14,017 bases of DNA from JBDTLH01 sp039934875 (GCA_039934875.1 JBDTLH010000134.1:1-14017); one strand, 5' to 3'; shown: positions 5,703 to 12,796, counted from the first letter of the stretch. Notes: generated by a model from the letters alone, not told the origin. Program-made: numbers and translations.

Positions 5703-6710
5703 CCCGGGGCCGCCGCTATTCCGTGCAGAAGACGTGAGCGGATAGGTTTTACCGTTGCAGCCCAAGCCGCCCTCAATCGCCGTGCCCTCTTCGTAGTCGT
5801 TCCAGGTATCCACCATGAGGAAGGGAAGCGGACGGTCGTTGTCATAGTAGCGGCGGAAGACCCGCAGCGAGTCTTCCATCGTTTTGCCGCAGCGCGAGTT
5901 CATCTTGCGGTTCTGGGTCCATGAGGCGCGCGAATCATCGAACCCCGGCCACGCTGCGCCCACTGCAATCTTATTGGGATATTGCTGGGTCATCGTGGCA
6001 TAGAAATGATCCAGATAGTCGCGCCCCCAGTTGGAGCCATCCGGCGTCCATCCCGCTTGCCCGGGAGAGACCCAGGCGTAAAAGCCATCCATCTGGTTGG
6101 CGACTCGTGCGTTTGCGTCCTTGTAGATCAAGACCGGCTGGCGGTCCCAACCCTGCATGTTCTCCCGCACCTTCTTCCAGTCCGTGCTCCCTGACTTGGG
6201 AAAGATGAAGATCACCGGGCGGTCGTTGATGGTCATGTACGCGTCGCGCGGCACTGAGGCGTGCGGGCCGAAGTAACGGTCGTAGGCATAATTCAAGTCA
6301 CTGATGGCGTTGTTGGTCGATTCATCGGGGCTGTCACCGCTCTCGTCATACATCAGCGCCACTTGAAAATCTTTGCCGGATGCGACGCGTTGCAGCATGG
6401 CATAGCTGCGGTCTTCGAAGTCGCGCGAGGGGCCATACCAATTCACCACGAAGCCGGAAATGCCCAGCTCCTTGGCCTTGCTTATCTGGCGCTCCAGCAC
6501 GTTGCGGTCCTGCGATGAATAACCAACATTGATGTGTCCCGCGCGTCCGAACCACGGCTGATAAGCCGCCAGAATGTGCGGCTCGCCGCTGGGCGATTGC
6601 AGGTTGGTGCGCAGCTCGGCGGCAATGTCCTTGGAGGAAGGGCATCCGGCGAGCAGGAGACACGACAAGGCAAGGGCGGCAAGGGCCGCGGTCTGCCGAA
6701 GCAAGTTCAT
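5697..6710 (-). CDS. GH99/GH71-like glycoside hydrolase lipoprotein
   Basis: From the ATG at 6710 the protein is 337 residues. It begins with a lipoprotein signal (MNLLRQTAALAAL...LLLAGC, lipobox LAGC, lipidated Cys23), so it is predicted to be membrane-anchored outside the cytoplasm. The mature part has the beta/alpha-barrel pattern of GH99-like (WbsX/endo-mannosidase-like) proteins: 'ILAAYQPWFG', 'GISGFVVNWYGP', 'VALMYDE', 'RPVIFIFP', 'DGFYAWVSPG', 'GAAWPGFDD' and 'DTWNDYEEGTAIE' near the end. In GH99 enzymes the last motif (NEWxEGT) supplies catalytic acids; here the first Glu position is Asp (NDYEEGT, residues 304-310). Substrate is unknown, perhaps mannan-like or polymer side chains. The frame is open to a TTG at 6761, but the signal peptide fixes the start at 6710. 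It is a single-gene unit, convergent with the cyaY-like gene. Confidence 0.75.
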   Translation of the reverse strand: MNLLRQTAALAALALSCLLLAGCPSSKDIAAELRTNLQSPSGEPHILAAYQPWFGRAGHINVGYSSQDRNVLERQISKAKELGISGFVVNWYGPSRDFEDRSYAMLQRVASGKDFQVALMYDESGDSPDESTNNAISDLNYAYDRYFGPHASVPRDAYMTINDRPVIFIFPKSGSTDWKKVRENMQGWDRQPVLIYKDANARVANQMDGFYAWVSPGQAGWTPDGSNWGRDYLDHFYATMTQQYPNKIAVGAAWPGFDDSRASWTQNRKMNSRCGKTMEDSLRVFRRYYDNDRPLPFLMVDTWNDYEEGTAIEGGLGCNGKTYPLTSSARNSGGPGR

Positions 6711-6860
6711 TTCAGGGTTGGATGAGCAGAGCAGCGGTTTGGATGGCAGAGTGCGTGTCAAGGTGTGTAAGCGTGACAGTCCACGTATGCTCTGTTACAT
6801 TAAATGAGTTGGCCCCCAAGCCAGCGCAAACAGGCCCCCGCTCGCCTGTCCACAAGCAGC

Positions 6861-6937
6861 GGGGACGTAGTTCAGTTGGTTAGAACGCTGCCCTGTCACG
6901 GCAGAGGTCGCGAGTTCGAGTCTCGTCGTCCCCGCCA
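6861..6937 (+). tRNA. tRNA-Asp (anticodon GTC), CCA encoded
   Basis: A full cloverleaf can be folded. The acceptor stem is GGGGACG/CGTCCCC with discriminator G and an encoded CCA. The anticodon arm is CTGCC-CTGTCAC-GGCAG, giving anticodon GTC. The T arm is GCGAG-TTCGAGT-CTCGT. The D arm contains TTCAGTTGGTTAGAA. Anticodon GTC and G73 both indicate Asp. No other tRNA adjoins it, and no copy of its 3' end that would mark an integrated element is visible. Confidence 0.97.
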
Positions 6938-6989
6938 TTCTTTGCCCGCGGATTGCAATGGATGCGGATGGATCAAATATCTAGTCGTT

Positions 6990-6995
6990 TATAAT
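6990..6995 (+). promoter_or_regulatory. Candidate -10 element (TATAAT) for the receiver/SDR operon
   Basis: A perfect TATAAT lies ~47 bp before the GTG start of the receiver gene, giving a leader of about 40 nt. No good -35 hexamer stands 16-18 bp upstream. The element is downstream of tRNA-Asp, so the operon can be transcribed independently of the tRNA. Confidence 0.45.
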
Positions 6996-7041
6996 GTGCT
7001 GTCGTAGCAGTGTAGTTATTCCTCCCCCAAGGACGGTCTTC

Positions 7042-7404
7042 GTGGCAGATAAGCCAAAAGTTCTCGTGGTTGACGATGAGCGGGTCATCGCCGATACGCT
7101 CAGCATCATCCTGAATCAAAACGGATTTGACGCATCTGCCGTGTACACCGGCGACGATGCGGTGAGGATTGCGAAAGACCTTAAGCCGCAACTGGTAATC
7201 AGTGATGTGATCATGCCGGGAATGAGTGGGATCGACGCGGCGATCCACATTCGCCAGGCCTTGCCTGGGTGCAAGATATTGCTCTTTTCGGGGCAGGCCG
7301 CGACCGCCGATCTGCTGGAGCGGGCGCGCAACATGGGGCATGAATTCGAGATTCTGGCAAAGCCGGTGCATCCGCAAGACCTGCTGGCGCGCTTGCGCGA
7401 ATAA
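7042..7404 (+). CDS. Stand-alone response-regulator receiver protein
   Basis: From the GTG at 7042 (AAGGA site 8 nt upstream) the protein has 120 residues and is a single receiver (CheY-like) domain with no output domain. Key residues are the acidic pair D11-D12 (VVDDE), phospho-acceptor D55 (LVISDVIMPGMSG), S83 in the Thr/Ser switch position (LLFSG) and K107 (AKPVHP). It would accept a phosphate from a histidine kinase and signal by protein-protein contact. No kinase gene is adjacent, so its partner is elsewhere. The frame extends upstream to 6994, but that part is not receiver-like and lies across the promoter. The SDR gene follows after only 3 bp, so the two are almost certainly co-translated. 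Confidence 0.9.
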   Translation: MADKPKVLVVDDERVIADTLSIILNQNGFDASAVYTGDDAVRIAKDLKPQLVISDVIMPGMSGIDAAIHIRQALPGCKILLFSGQAATADLLERARNMGHEFEILAKPVHPQDLLARLRE

Positions 7405-7407
7405 GGG

Positions 7408-8139
7408 ATGTCCGCGCTTGAGGGAAAAGTCGCACTGATCACTGGCGGAGCACGCCGTATCGGACGCGTTTTAGCGCTCACCTTGGCGCGAGCCGGCGCG
7501 GACATCGTCTTTACCTATCGCAACTCAGCCGATGAAGCCGAATCGCTGGTGCGCGCTATCAGCGCCCTGGAAAGAGAAGCGCTGGCCGTGCGCTGTGATC
7601 TGCGCGACCCCGTAAGTCTGCGCGAGGCAGTCAAGGAGGCAGTCGAATTCGACGGCCGCCTGGATATTCTGGTCAACAATGCGGGCGCGTATCGCACCAC
7701 AAATTTCGCGGACATCTCGGTAGAGGAATGGGACGAGATGTTCGAAACCAATGCGCGTGCCCCGTTTCTGCTGTCGCAAGCCGCTGCGCCGGAACTGCGC
7801 AAGTCAAGCGGAACGATTATCAACATCGGATCGCTGGGAGGCATTCACGGATGGGCCACTCATGCGCATTACAGCGCGTCAAAAGCCGCGTTGCATATGC
7901 TGACGCAAGCCACGGCCAAGGCGCTCGCCCCGGAGATCAACGTGAATGCAGTTGCTCCGGGCATGATCTACTTCGGCGAGCCCGCGGGCGCGGAGATGGC
8001 GCGCCACTTCGCCGCCAAGACTCCGATGCAGCGCACCGGCACCGCTGAGGACGTTGCCGCTGCCGTCCTCTGGTTTGCCGGCTGCCCCAAGTTCATCACC
8101 GGACAAATCCTTGCCGTCGATGGTGGTCTCGGCCTTTAA
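7408..8139 (+). CDS. Short-chain dehydrogenase/reductase, pteridine-reductase-like
   Basis: This 243-residue classical SDR is NAD(P)-dependent and cytosolic. The nucleotide-binding motif is T12-G-G-A-R-R-I-G19, which fits TGxxxRxG, the variant typical of pteridine reductases (PTR1/FolM type), rather than the usual TGxxxGxG. Arg17 and the downstream 'TYRNS' (36-40) favour NADPH. NNAG is at 90-93, the catalytic triad is S142, Y155 and K159 (YSASK), and the C-terminus is VDGG. FolM-like enzymes reduce dihydromonapterin or dihydrofolate, but substrate cannot be read from sequence and a FabG-like role is possible. Start ATG 7408 lies 3 bp after the receiver-protein stop. Its stop codon abuts exactly the stop codon of the convergent gene. 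Confidence 0.88.
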   Translation: MSALEGKVALITGGARRIGRVLALTLARAGADIVFTYRNSADEAESLVRAISALEREALAVRCDLRDPVSLREAVKEAVEFDGRLDILVNNAGAYRTTNFADISVEEWDEMFETNARAPFLLSQAAAPELRKSSGTIINIGSLGGIHGWATHAHYSASKAALHMLTQATAKALAPEINVNAVAPGMIYFGEPAGAEMARHFAAKTPMQRTGTAEDVAAAVLWFAGCPKFITGQILAVDGGLGL

Positions 8140-8733
8140 CTATGGTTTTTTGGAAGGCGTTGGATCGCTCTTCTCCACGTCCTTTTTGAACGATTCGAAG
8201 AGCGGCAACTTGCCCTGAAGCCCATCGCGCTGCTCGCGTATCCACAGTGCAGGGTGGTCAGTGTCGTGTCCGGCAAATACCGCCATAGTGTCTTCCGCTG
8301 GTCCGGTATCGACGCCGATAGCTGGGCGAATCCGACTATTCGGATCTTCACTGTCAGGACCGTTCCCGCGCGAGCTGCCTTCCGTGCGCGGGTCGCCGAT
8401 ATGGATGTTGGCGTCCGGTAATGCCACGCCGCCGTTCACCTCGGCGCGGCGTCCGGCCCTCACCGCGATAACAATATCCGCATCTCTGGGATTCAGCGTG
8501 TACTGGTAGCGGTGCCATTTCTGCAGCGCCGCGAAGATTGCATCGGCGGCCGCGCGATCATCGGGGTTCACGTTAATACTGTTAAACCAGTCGGCGCGCG
8601 AATCCGCAGTCAGTGGAAGGATGGCGACAAATCGCGCATTCGTGATGATCGCTGGTACCGGCGCGCGGTCTTTTCCCACGGCAACCGACGTGACTGCGGC
8701 AACGAACGCGATCACCAATGCAGCTCGTTTCAT
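8140..8733 (-). CDS. Secreted hypothetical protein
   Basis: This 197-residue protein has a clear N-terminal signal peptide (MKRAALVIAFVAAVTSVAVG, cleavage near residue 20). The mature part shows a 'V-A-I-L-P-L-T-x-D-x-R-A-D-W-F' strand, a helix around 'AIFAALQKWHRYQY', then 'DADIVIAVRAGRR'. A Gly/Asp/Asn/Ser-rich, probably disordered middle follows (about 115-140), and a charged C-terminus ends PTPSKKP. I do not recognise a family. The strand-helix-'ADIVIAVR' arrangement recalls small envelope proteins that bind a partner, but no function can be assigned. It follows the E1-alpha-like gene by 21 bp on the same strand, so it is probably its operon partner. Its terminal TAG directly touches the TAA of the convergent SDR. 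Confidence 0.7.
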   Translation of the reverse strand: MKRAALVIAFVAAVTSVAVGKDRAPVPAIITNARFVAILPLTADSRADWFNSINVNPDDRAAADAIFAALQKWHRYQYTLNPRDADIVIAVRAGRRAEVNGGVALPDANIHIGDPRTEGSSRGNGPDSEDPNSRIRPAIGVDTGPAEDTMAVFAGHDTDHPALWIREQRDGLQGKLPLFESFKKDVEKSDPTPSKKP

Positions 8734-8754
8734 AGCGACCCCATGTGCAAGATT

Positions 8755-9363
8755 CTAGTCCTCGCGCTCCAACTCTGGTCGCCAGATGTTCTTATTTTCC
8801 AGATACTCGCGCATATAGAGCAGCGGATCGGTTGCGCTCTGTCGGCATTCGATCAGGGTCGGGCCGCCGCCGATGCGGGTGCGATAGATCGCCTCCTGTG
8901 CCACGCGGTAAAGCGCGACTGCATCGCTCCCGTCCACTGAGATCTTCGGGGGCCTGGCGCTTTTGATCGCGGTGGTGCCGCGCAACACGTAAACGATGGG
9001 AAGCTGATTGAGGACTGCGAATCGCAGGGTTTTTTTGTCGTGCTCCGCGGAGACAACGCGAGTGAACATCATCACAGTCGTCTTTTGCGCTTGCAATTTA
9101 CCGGCCAGCGCCAACCCGGTCGCGATCTGCAGATTGGCGTCCGGCACTACCGAGATGTCCCTGACCGGGATGTAATGCGGGCCTGCGTTCCTGTCCCAGA
9201 CCATGGAGTCGCTCTTCGCGAGGTCGAAAGTTGTGCCCACATACAGCGCTTCCTCGCGAAGACCGCGGTGCGGCGCCGCCCTGCGGTAGCGCAGCATCGC
9301 CAAGTACAGTCTCTGCAAGATTTGCGGGGTGAGCTGTGAACTCTGTTTGCCGCCGATTGCCAT
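8755..9363 (-). CDS. Truncated, TPP-motif-less E1-alpha-like dehydrogenase homologue
   Basis: This 202-residue protein resembles the alpha chain of 2-oxoacid dehydrogenase E1, usually 330-380 residues. Recognisable blocks are the N-terminal helix 'LQRLYLAMLRYRRA' (17-30), 'EEALYVGTTFDLAKSDSMVWDRNAG' (38-61, like the family's 'GQEA-V-G...D-x-x-x-x-x-x-R-x-H-G' block), 'ATGLALAGKL' (81-90), 'LNQLPIVYVLRG' (118-129), 'DGSDAVALYRVAQEAIYRTRIGGGPTLIE' (144-172) and 'DPLLYMREYLENKNIW' (179-194). The GDG...NN motif that binds Mg-thiamine diphosphate is replaced by TRV (101-103) and no matching Asn follows, so E1 catalysis is unlikely. The ATG at 9363 has no Shine-Dalgarno; the open frame continues upstream but would run antisense through tlyA. 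A non-catalytic or regulatory role is inference. Confidence 0.7.
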   Translation of the reverse strand: MAIGGKQSSQLTPQILQRLYLAMLRYRRAAPHRGLREEALYVGTTFDLAKSDSMVWDRNAGPHYIPVRDISVVPDANLQIATGLALAGKLQAQKTTVMMFTRVVSAEHDKKTLRFAVLNQLPIVYVLRGTTAIKSARPPKISVDGSDAVALYRVAQEAIYRTRIGGGPTLIECRQSATDPLLYMREYLENKNIWRPELERED

Positions 9364-9371
9364 AAGGAAAA

Positions 9372-9377
9372 ATTCTA
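9372..9377 (-). promoter_or_regulatory. Candidate -10 element (TAGAAT), possible near-leaderless start
   Basis: On the minus strand, TAGAAT (five of six to consensus) ends 8 bp before the ATG of the E1-alpha-like gene. If used, transcription would start within a few bases of the ATG, which would fit the absence of a Shine-Dalgarno there. No good -35 match was seen. Confidence 0.3.
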
Positions 9378-9408
9378 ACGCAAGCTCATTCCTTCTAGAG
9401 TGGCGGCG

Positions 9409-10188
9409 ATGAAACAACATACTGTGAAACAATCGGCTGCATTGAAGATCCGCTTGGACAAGCTGCTGGTAGAGCGCGGGCTCGCGGCCTCCCGCGAGCG
9501 CGCGCAGGCCCTTATCCTCGCCGGCCGCGTACTCGTTCAGGAGCAGAAGATCGAGAAAGCCGGGGCGTCCGTCTCCAGCGATTCGGTCCTGCGGCTGCTC
9601 GGCGCAGACCTGCGCTACGTCTCCCGCGGCGGCCTCAAATTGGAGCACGCGCTCGGGCACTGGGGCATTGATCTTGCCGGCCGCGTTTGTCTCGATATTG
9701 GCGCCAGCACCGGCGGGTTTGTCGATTGCATGTTGCAGCATGGCGCGCACCAGGTGATCGCCGTCGATACCGGCAGGGGACAGATCGCCTCCAAACTGCG
9801 GCCTGAGAATCAGCCTCGTGTGCGGTTAATGGAAAATTTTAATGCGCGCTTCCTGCAAGCAGAAGACATTCCCGAGGCAGTCGATTTCCTCAGCATGGAT
9901 GTCTCCTTCATCTCTGCTACACTCGTGCTTCCCGCCGTGCTGAAGGCAGTGCGGGCTTCGCTCCGGGAGGCGGTGGTGCTGGTTAAGCCGCAATTCGAAG
10001 TGGGCCGAGAGGCGGTCGGAAAAGGTGGTATTGTGCGCAGTGAAGAGGCCCAGAGATTTGCCGTGAATCGGGTGCGGCAATCGATCACCGAACTCGGCGC
10101 GATAACAATCGACATTATCGACTCCCCTATACTCGGTGGAGAAGGGAACCGCGAATTTCTTCTGTATGCACGATTTTCCAAAAGCTAG
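9409..10188 (+). CDS. tlyA: TlyA-family rRNA 2'-O-methyltransferase
   Basis: The family 2'-O-methylates ribose in 16S and/or 23S rRNA using S-adenosylmethionine. From ATG 9409 the protein has 259 residues, normal for the family. Residues ~14-75 are an S4 RNA-binding domain ('RLDKLLVERGLAASRERAQALILAGRV' pattern). The rest is an FtsJ/RrmJ-fold methyltransferase with SAM motif 'LDIGASTGGFVD' (95-106). The expected K-D-K-E set can be placed at K77 (SRGGLK), D164 (MDVSFIS), K193 (VKPQFE) and E249 (GNREFL). A GTG at 9400 is an alternative start. The 3' end overlaps nadK, the neighbour commonly found beside tlyA in many bacteria. It is divergent from the E1-alpha-like gene with only 45 bp between. 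Confidence 0.93.
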   Translation: MKQHTVKQSAALKIRLDKLLVERGLAASRERAQALILAGRVLVQEQKIEKAGASVSSDSVLRLLGADLRYVSRGGLKLEHALGHWGIDLAGRVCLDIGASTGGFVDCMLQHGAHQVIAVDTGRGQIASKLRPENQPRVRLMENFNARFLQAEDIPEAVDFLSMDVSFISATLVLPAVLKAVRASLREAVVLVKPQFEVGREAVGKGGIVRSEEAQRFAVNRVRQSITELGAITIDIIDSPILGGEGNREFLLYARFSKS

Positions 10189-11053
10189 GCGCGTCGCCAT
10201 CATCTCCAAGCCGCAAAAGCCGGAGCTCGCGCAGATCGTTCCGGACCTCATTTCCTGGCTCTCGGCACATGCGCTCGAGGCTGTCGCGGACCCCTCCACC
10301 GTTCCCTATCTTGATGGCGGTTTTCATCCGGCGGTGCGCATAGTCGAGCGTGGTGCGCTTGCCGAGCAGTCGCTCTATTTTGCTATCGTGCTCGGCGGAG
10401 ACGGCACCCTGCTCGCCGCCGCCCGCGCAGTGGCCCGTGCCGACGTTCCCATTCTCGCCGTCAATCTCGGCTCGCTGGGCTTTCTCACCGAAGTGCGGCT
10501 TGAAGACCTCTACCCCACACTCGACGCCTGGTGCGAAGGCAGGATCACCGCTGACCGCCGAGCCATGGTCCGCTGCGAGATTGTGCGCGATGGCCGCCGC
10601 ATCGCGCAATATGAGGCGCTGAATGACATCATCGTCGCCAAAGGCAACATCGCCCGCCTCGCCGACCTGCGTGTATCCCTTAACGGGGTCTTCGTTGCCA
10701 ATTACATGGCGGATGGGGTGATCGTCGCATCCCCCACCGGTTCGACCGCCTATTCGCTCGCCGCCGGAGGCCCAGTCGTCGCCCCCAACTTGCGCGCGAT
10801 GGTGATCACGCCGGTCTCTCCCCACGCCCTCACCAACCGCCCGCTGGTCGTTGCCGGCGCTTCCGAAATCCTCCTGACCCCCAACCGCGCCGAACAGCTC
10901 TTCGCTACCGCCGATGGGCAAGAGGCGCACCCCATTGAGATGGGTGACGAGGTACGCTGCCGTCTCTCCGAACACGACGTGCAACTCATCCGCCTCGAAC
11001 AAACCAGCTTCTTCGAGGTACTGCGATCAAAACTGAAATGGGGTGAACGATGA
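10166..11053 (+). CDS. nadK: NAD kinase (ATP/polyphosphate-dependent)
   Basis: The enzyme phosphorylates NAD to NADP in the cytoplasm, the only route to NADP. From ATG 10166 the protein has 295 residues, typical for the family. Motifs are GGDGTLL (77-83, with catalytic Asp79), NLGSLGFLTE (100-109), ALNDIIV (151-157, the NE/D motif), DGVIVASPTGSTAYSLAAGGP (183-203) and a C-terminal 'DGQ' (250-252). The start overlaps the tlyA end by 23 bp, and its TGA stop overlaps the ATG of the next gene (ATGA), so all three genes are translationally coupled. A GTG at 10136 is a less likely start. No strong Shine-Dalgarno is seen, which fits coupled translation. Confidence 0.96.
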   Translation: MHDFPKARRVAIISKPQKPELAQIVPDLISWLSAHALEAVADPSTVPYLDGGFHPAVRIVERGALAEQSLYFAIVLGGDGTLLAAARAVARADVPILAVNLGSLGFLTEVRLEDLYPTLDAWCEGRITADRRAMVRCEIVRDGRRIAQYEALNDIIVAKGNIARLADLRVSLNGVFVANYMADGVIVASPTGSTAYSLAAGGPVVAPNLRAMVITPVSPHALTNRPLVVAGASEILLTPNRAEQLFATADGQEAHPIEMGDEVRCRLSEHDVQLIRLEQTSFFEVLRSKLKWGER

Positions 11054-12741
11054 ACCGAATTGTCATTGCCGCTGTTGCGCTGTTTCTTTCTTCCGCGCTG
11101 TCGGGACAGGAGAATGCCAAGCCCGCCGCCGACCTCATCCTGACCAACGCAAAGATATGGACCGTGGACCGCGCCCATCCCAACGCCGAAGCGGTTGCCA
11201 TTATCGGGGAGCGCATCGTCGCCGTGGGCACCGGCGCCGAGATAAACCAGTGGCGCGGCGCCAAGACCAGGGTCCTCGACATTCACGGCAAGCTCGTGCT
11301 ACCCGGTTTCAACGACGCGCACACGCACTTCATGGATGGCGGCTTCAGCCTCGCCAGCATCGATCTGCATGAGACGCATTCGCCGCAGGAGTTTGCGCAG
11401 AAGTTCGCAGCTTATATTCACGACAAGAAGCTCCAGCCGAGCGAATGGATCACCGGCGGCGGCTGGGATGAGCAATCTTGGACAAATCCGCAACTCCCCA
11501 CGCGACAGATGATAGATGCCGTTACACCGGACAATCCCGTCTCTGTGGAACGCCACGACGGACACGAAGTGCTGGCGAATTCGCTTGCTCTGAAGCTCGC
11601 GGGCGTGACCGCGCAAACGCCCAATCCGCCGGGCGGCGAAATCGTCCACGATAAAAATGGAGAACCTACCGGAATACTTAAGGATGCCGCCATCGGTCTG
11701 GTTGGCGGCAAGATTCCCGCCCCAACTCCCGCGCAGCGCATGGCCGCCGTCAAGCGCGCATTGGCCTACGCGGCCTCGCTCGGCTTGACCAGCGTGCAGG
11801 TGATGAATCCCAGCTATGGCGAGATGGCGGTCTATGCCGAGCTCGCAGGGCGCGGGCAACTCACCGCGCGCATCTACGCCGCCCCGATGGAGACGGGCTG
11901 GCAAGACCAGGCGAAGCTGGGCATCCGCCACGCCTTCGGCAGCAGCTACTATCGCATGGGCGCGCTCAAGGGATACGCCGACGGCTCGCTCGGCTCCACC
12001 ACCGCCTACTTTTTTCAGCCTTATCTGGATGCACCGAATACCCGCGGCCTGCTGAGCGACGAGATGCAGGACCGCGATGCGATTTTCAAACGGCTGCTTA
12101 ACGCAGACAAAGCGGGACTGCAAATCTGCATTCACGCCATCGGCGATCAAGCGAATTCCATCGTCCTCGACATGTTTTCCGAGATCGAGAAGATGAATCC
12201 GCTGCCCAATGCCGAGCGCCGCTTCCGCATCGAACATGCCCAGCATCTTGCGCCCAAAGACTTCGACCGCTTTGCCCAGCTTGGCGTGATCGCATCGGTG
12301 CAGCCCTACCACGCGATTGACGACGGTCAGTGGCTGGAGAAGCGCATCGGCGTCGAGCGCGGCAAGACTACTTATGCCTTCCGCACCCTTCTCGATCACG
12401 GCGTTCATCTCGCCTTTGGCACCGACTGGACGGTGGCTCCCTTGAATCCGCTCGACACCATCTACGCCGCCGTCACCCGCGCCACACTCGATGGCAAACA
12501 TCCCGACGGATGGAACCCCGAGCAGAAACTGACCGTTGCGGAATCGGTCCAGGCCTACACCATGGGATCCGCCTACGCGGAATTTCAGGAGCAGGAGAAG
12601 GGAAGTATAGCTCCCGGCAAACTCGCGGACCTGGTAGTGCTCAACGGCGACATCTTCAAGATCGCGCCCGCCGAGCTGCGCAACGTGAAAGTTGAGCTCA
12701 CCATGGTGGGCGGCAAAGTCGTTTATCGTGCCGCGGAGTAA
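11050..12741 (+). CDS. Exported metal-dependent amidohydrolase (YtcJ/Amidohydro_3-like)
   Basis: This 563-residue protein has an N-terminal signal sequence (MNRIVIAAVALFLSSALSGQ), so it is probably periplasmic. The composite beta domain at the start ('DLILTNAKIWTVDRAHPNAEAVAI') and end ('GKLADLVVLNGDIF') encloses a metal-binding TIM barrel. Metal and catalytic residues visible are H91 and H93 (DAHTH), H362 (CIHAIGD), H396 (RIEHAQH) and D459 (FGTDWTV), with K307 (ALKGYADGSLGS) as a candidate bridging lysine. This is the amidohydrolase-family-3/YtcJ-like group, which hydrolyses N-acyl or cyclic amides; the substrate here is unknown. ATG 11050 overlaps the nadK stop (ATGA), so it is in the tlyA-nadK operon. 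Such an exported enzyme has no obvious link to NADP or rRNA, so the coupling may be positional. Confidence 0.93.
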   Translation: MNRIVIAAVALFLSSALSGQENAKPAADLILTNAKIWTVDRAHPNAEAVAIIGERIVAVGTGAEINQWRGAKTRVLDIHGKLVLPGFNDAHTHFMDGGFSLASIDLHETHSPQEFAQKFAAYIHDKKLQPSEWITGGGWDEQSWTNPQLPTRQMIDAVTPDNPVSVERHDGHEVLANSLALKLAGVTAQTPNPPGGEIVHDKNGEPTGILKDAAIGLVGGKIPAPTPAQRMAAVKRALAYAASLGLTSVQVMNPSYGEMAVYAELAGRGQLTARIYAAPMETGWQDQAKLGIRHAFGSSYYRMGALKGYADGSLGSTTAYFFQPYLDAPNTRGLLSDEMQDRDAIFKRLLNADKAGLQICIHAIGDQANSIVLDMFSEIEKMNPLPNAERRFRIEHAQHLAPKDFDRFAQLGVIASVQPYHAIDDGQWLEKRIGVERGKTTYAFRTLLDHGVHLAFGTDWTVAPLNPLDTIYAAVTRATLDGKHPDGWNPEQKLTVAESVQAYTMGSAYAEFQEQEKGSIAPGKLADLVVLNGDIFKIAPAELRNVKVELTMVGGKVVYRAAE

Positions 12742-12790
12742 CCCCCTCGATCTCCTTGAACAGGCATAGCTTTAGGCAATTCCTGATAAA

Positions 12791-12796
12791 AATAAT
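12791..12796 (+). promoter_or_regulatory. Candidate -10 element for the fasciclin gene
   Basis: AATAAT (five of six to TATAAT) lies in an AT-rich patch (TGATAAAAATAATG) in the 133-bp gap, ~80 bp before the fasciclin ATG. The -35 position has no good match. The 5' leader would contain a CTGCG/CGCAG inverted repeat. Confidence 0.3.

Noticed and set aside
6861..7041. tRNA-Asp as an integration site for a mobile element
   Set aside because: No integrase, no direct repeat of the tRNA 3' end and no shift in gene style were seen downstream.
8512..8940. Plus-strand open frame of 142 codons
   Set aside because: It spans the junction of two minus-strand genes in antisense and lacks a ribosome-binding site or domain resemblance.
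9364..9750. Upstream extension of the E1-alpha-like frame by 129 residues
   Set aside because: It runs antisense through the well-conserved tlyA gene and has low-complexity, non-family composition. The family resemblance begins only after the ATG at 9363.
10127..11002. Long minus-strand open frame (291 codons)
   Set aside because: It is fully antisense to nadK, whose motifs are unmistakable. The product is Gly/Asp/Val-rich, as expected of a high-GC shadow frame.
11299..12501. Long minus-strand open frame (400 codons)
   Set aside because: It is antisense to the amidohydrolase, which carries all expected metal ligands. The antisense product shows no recognisable domain.
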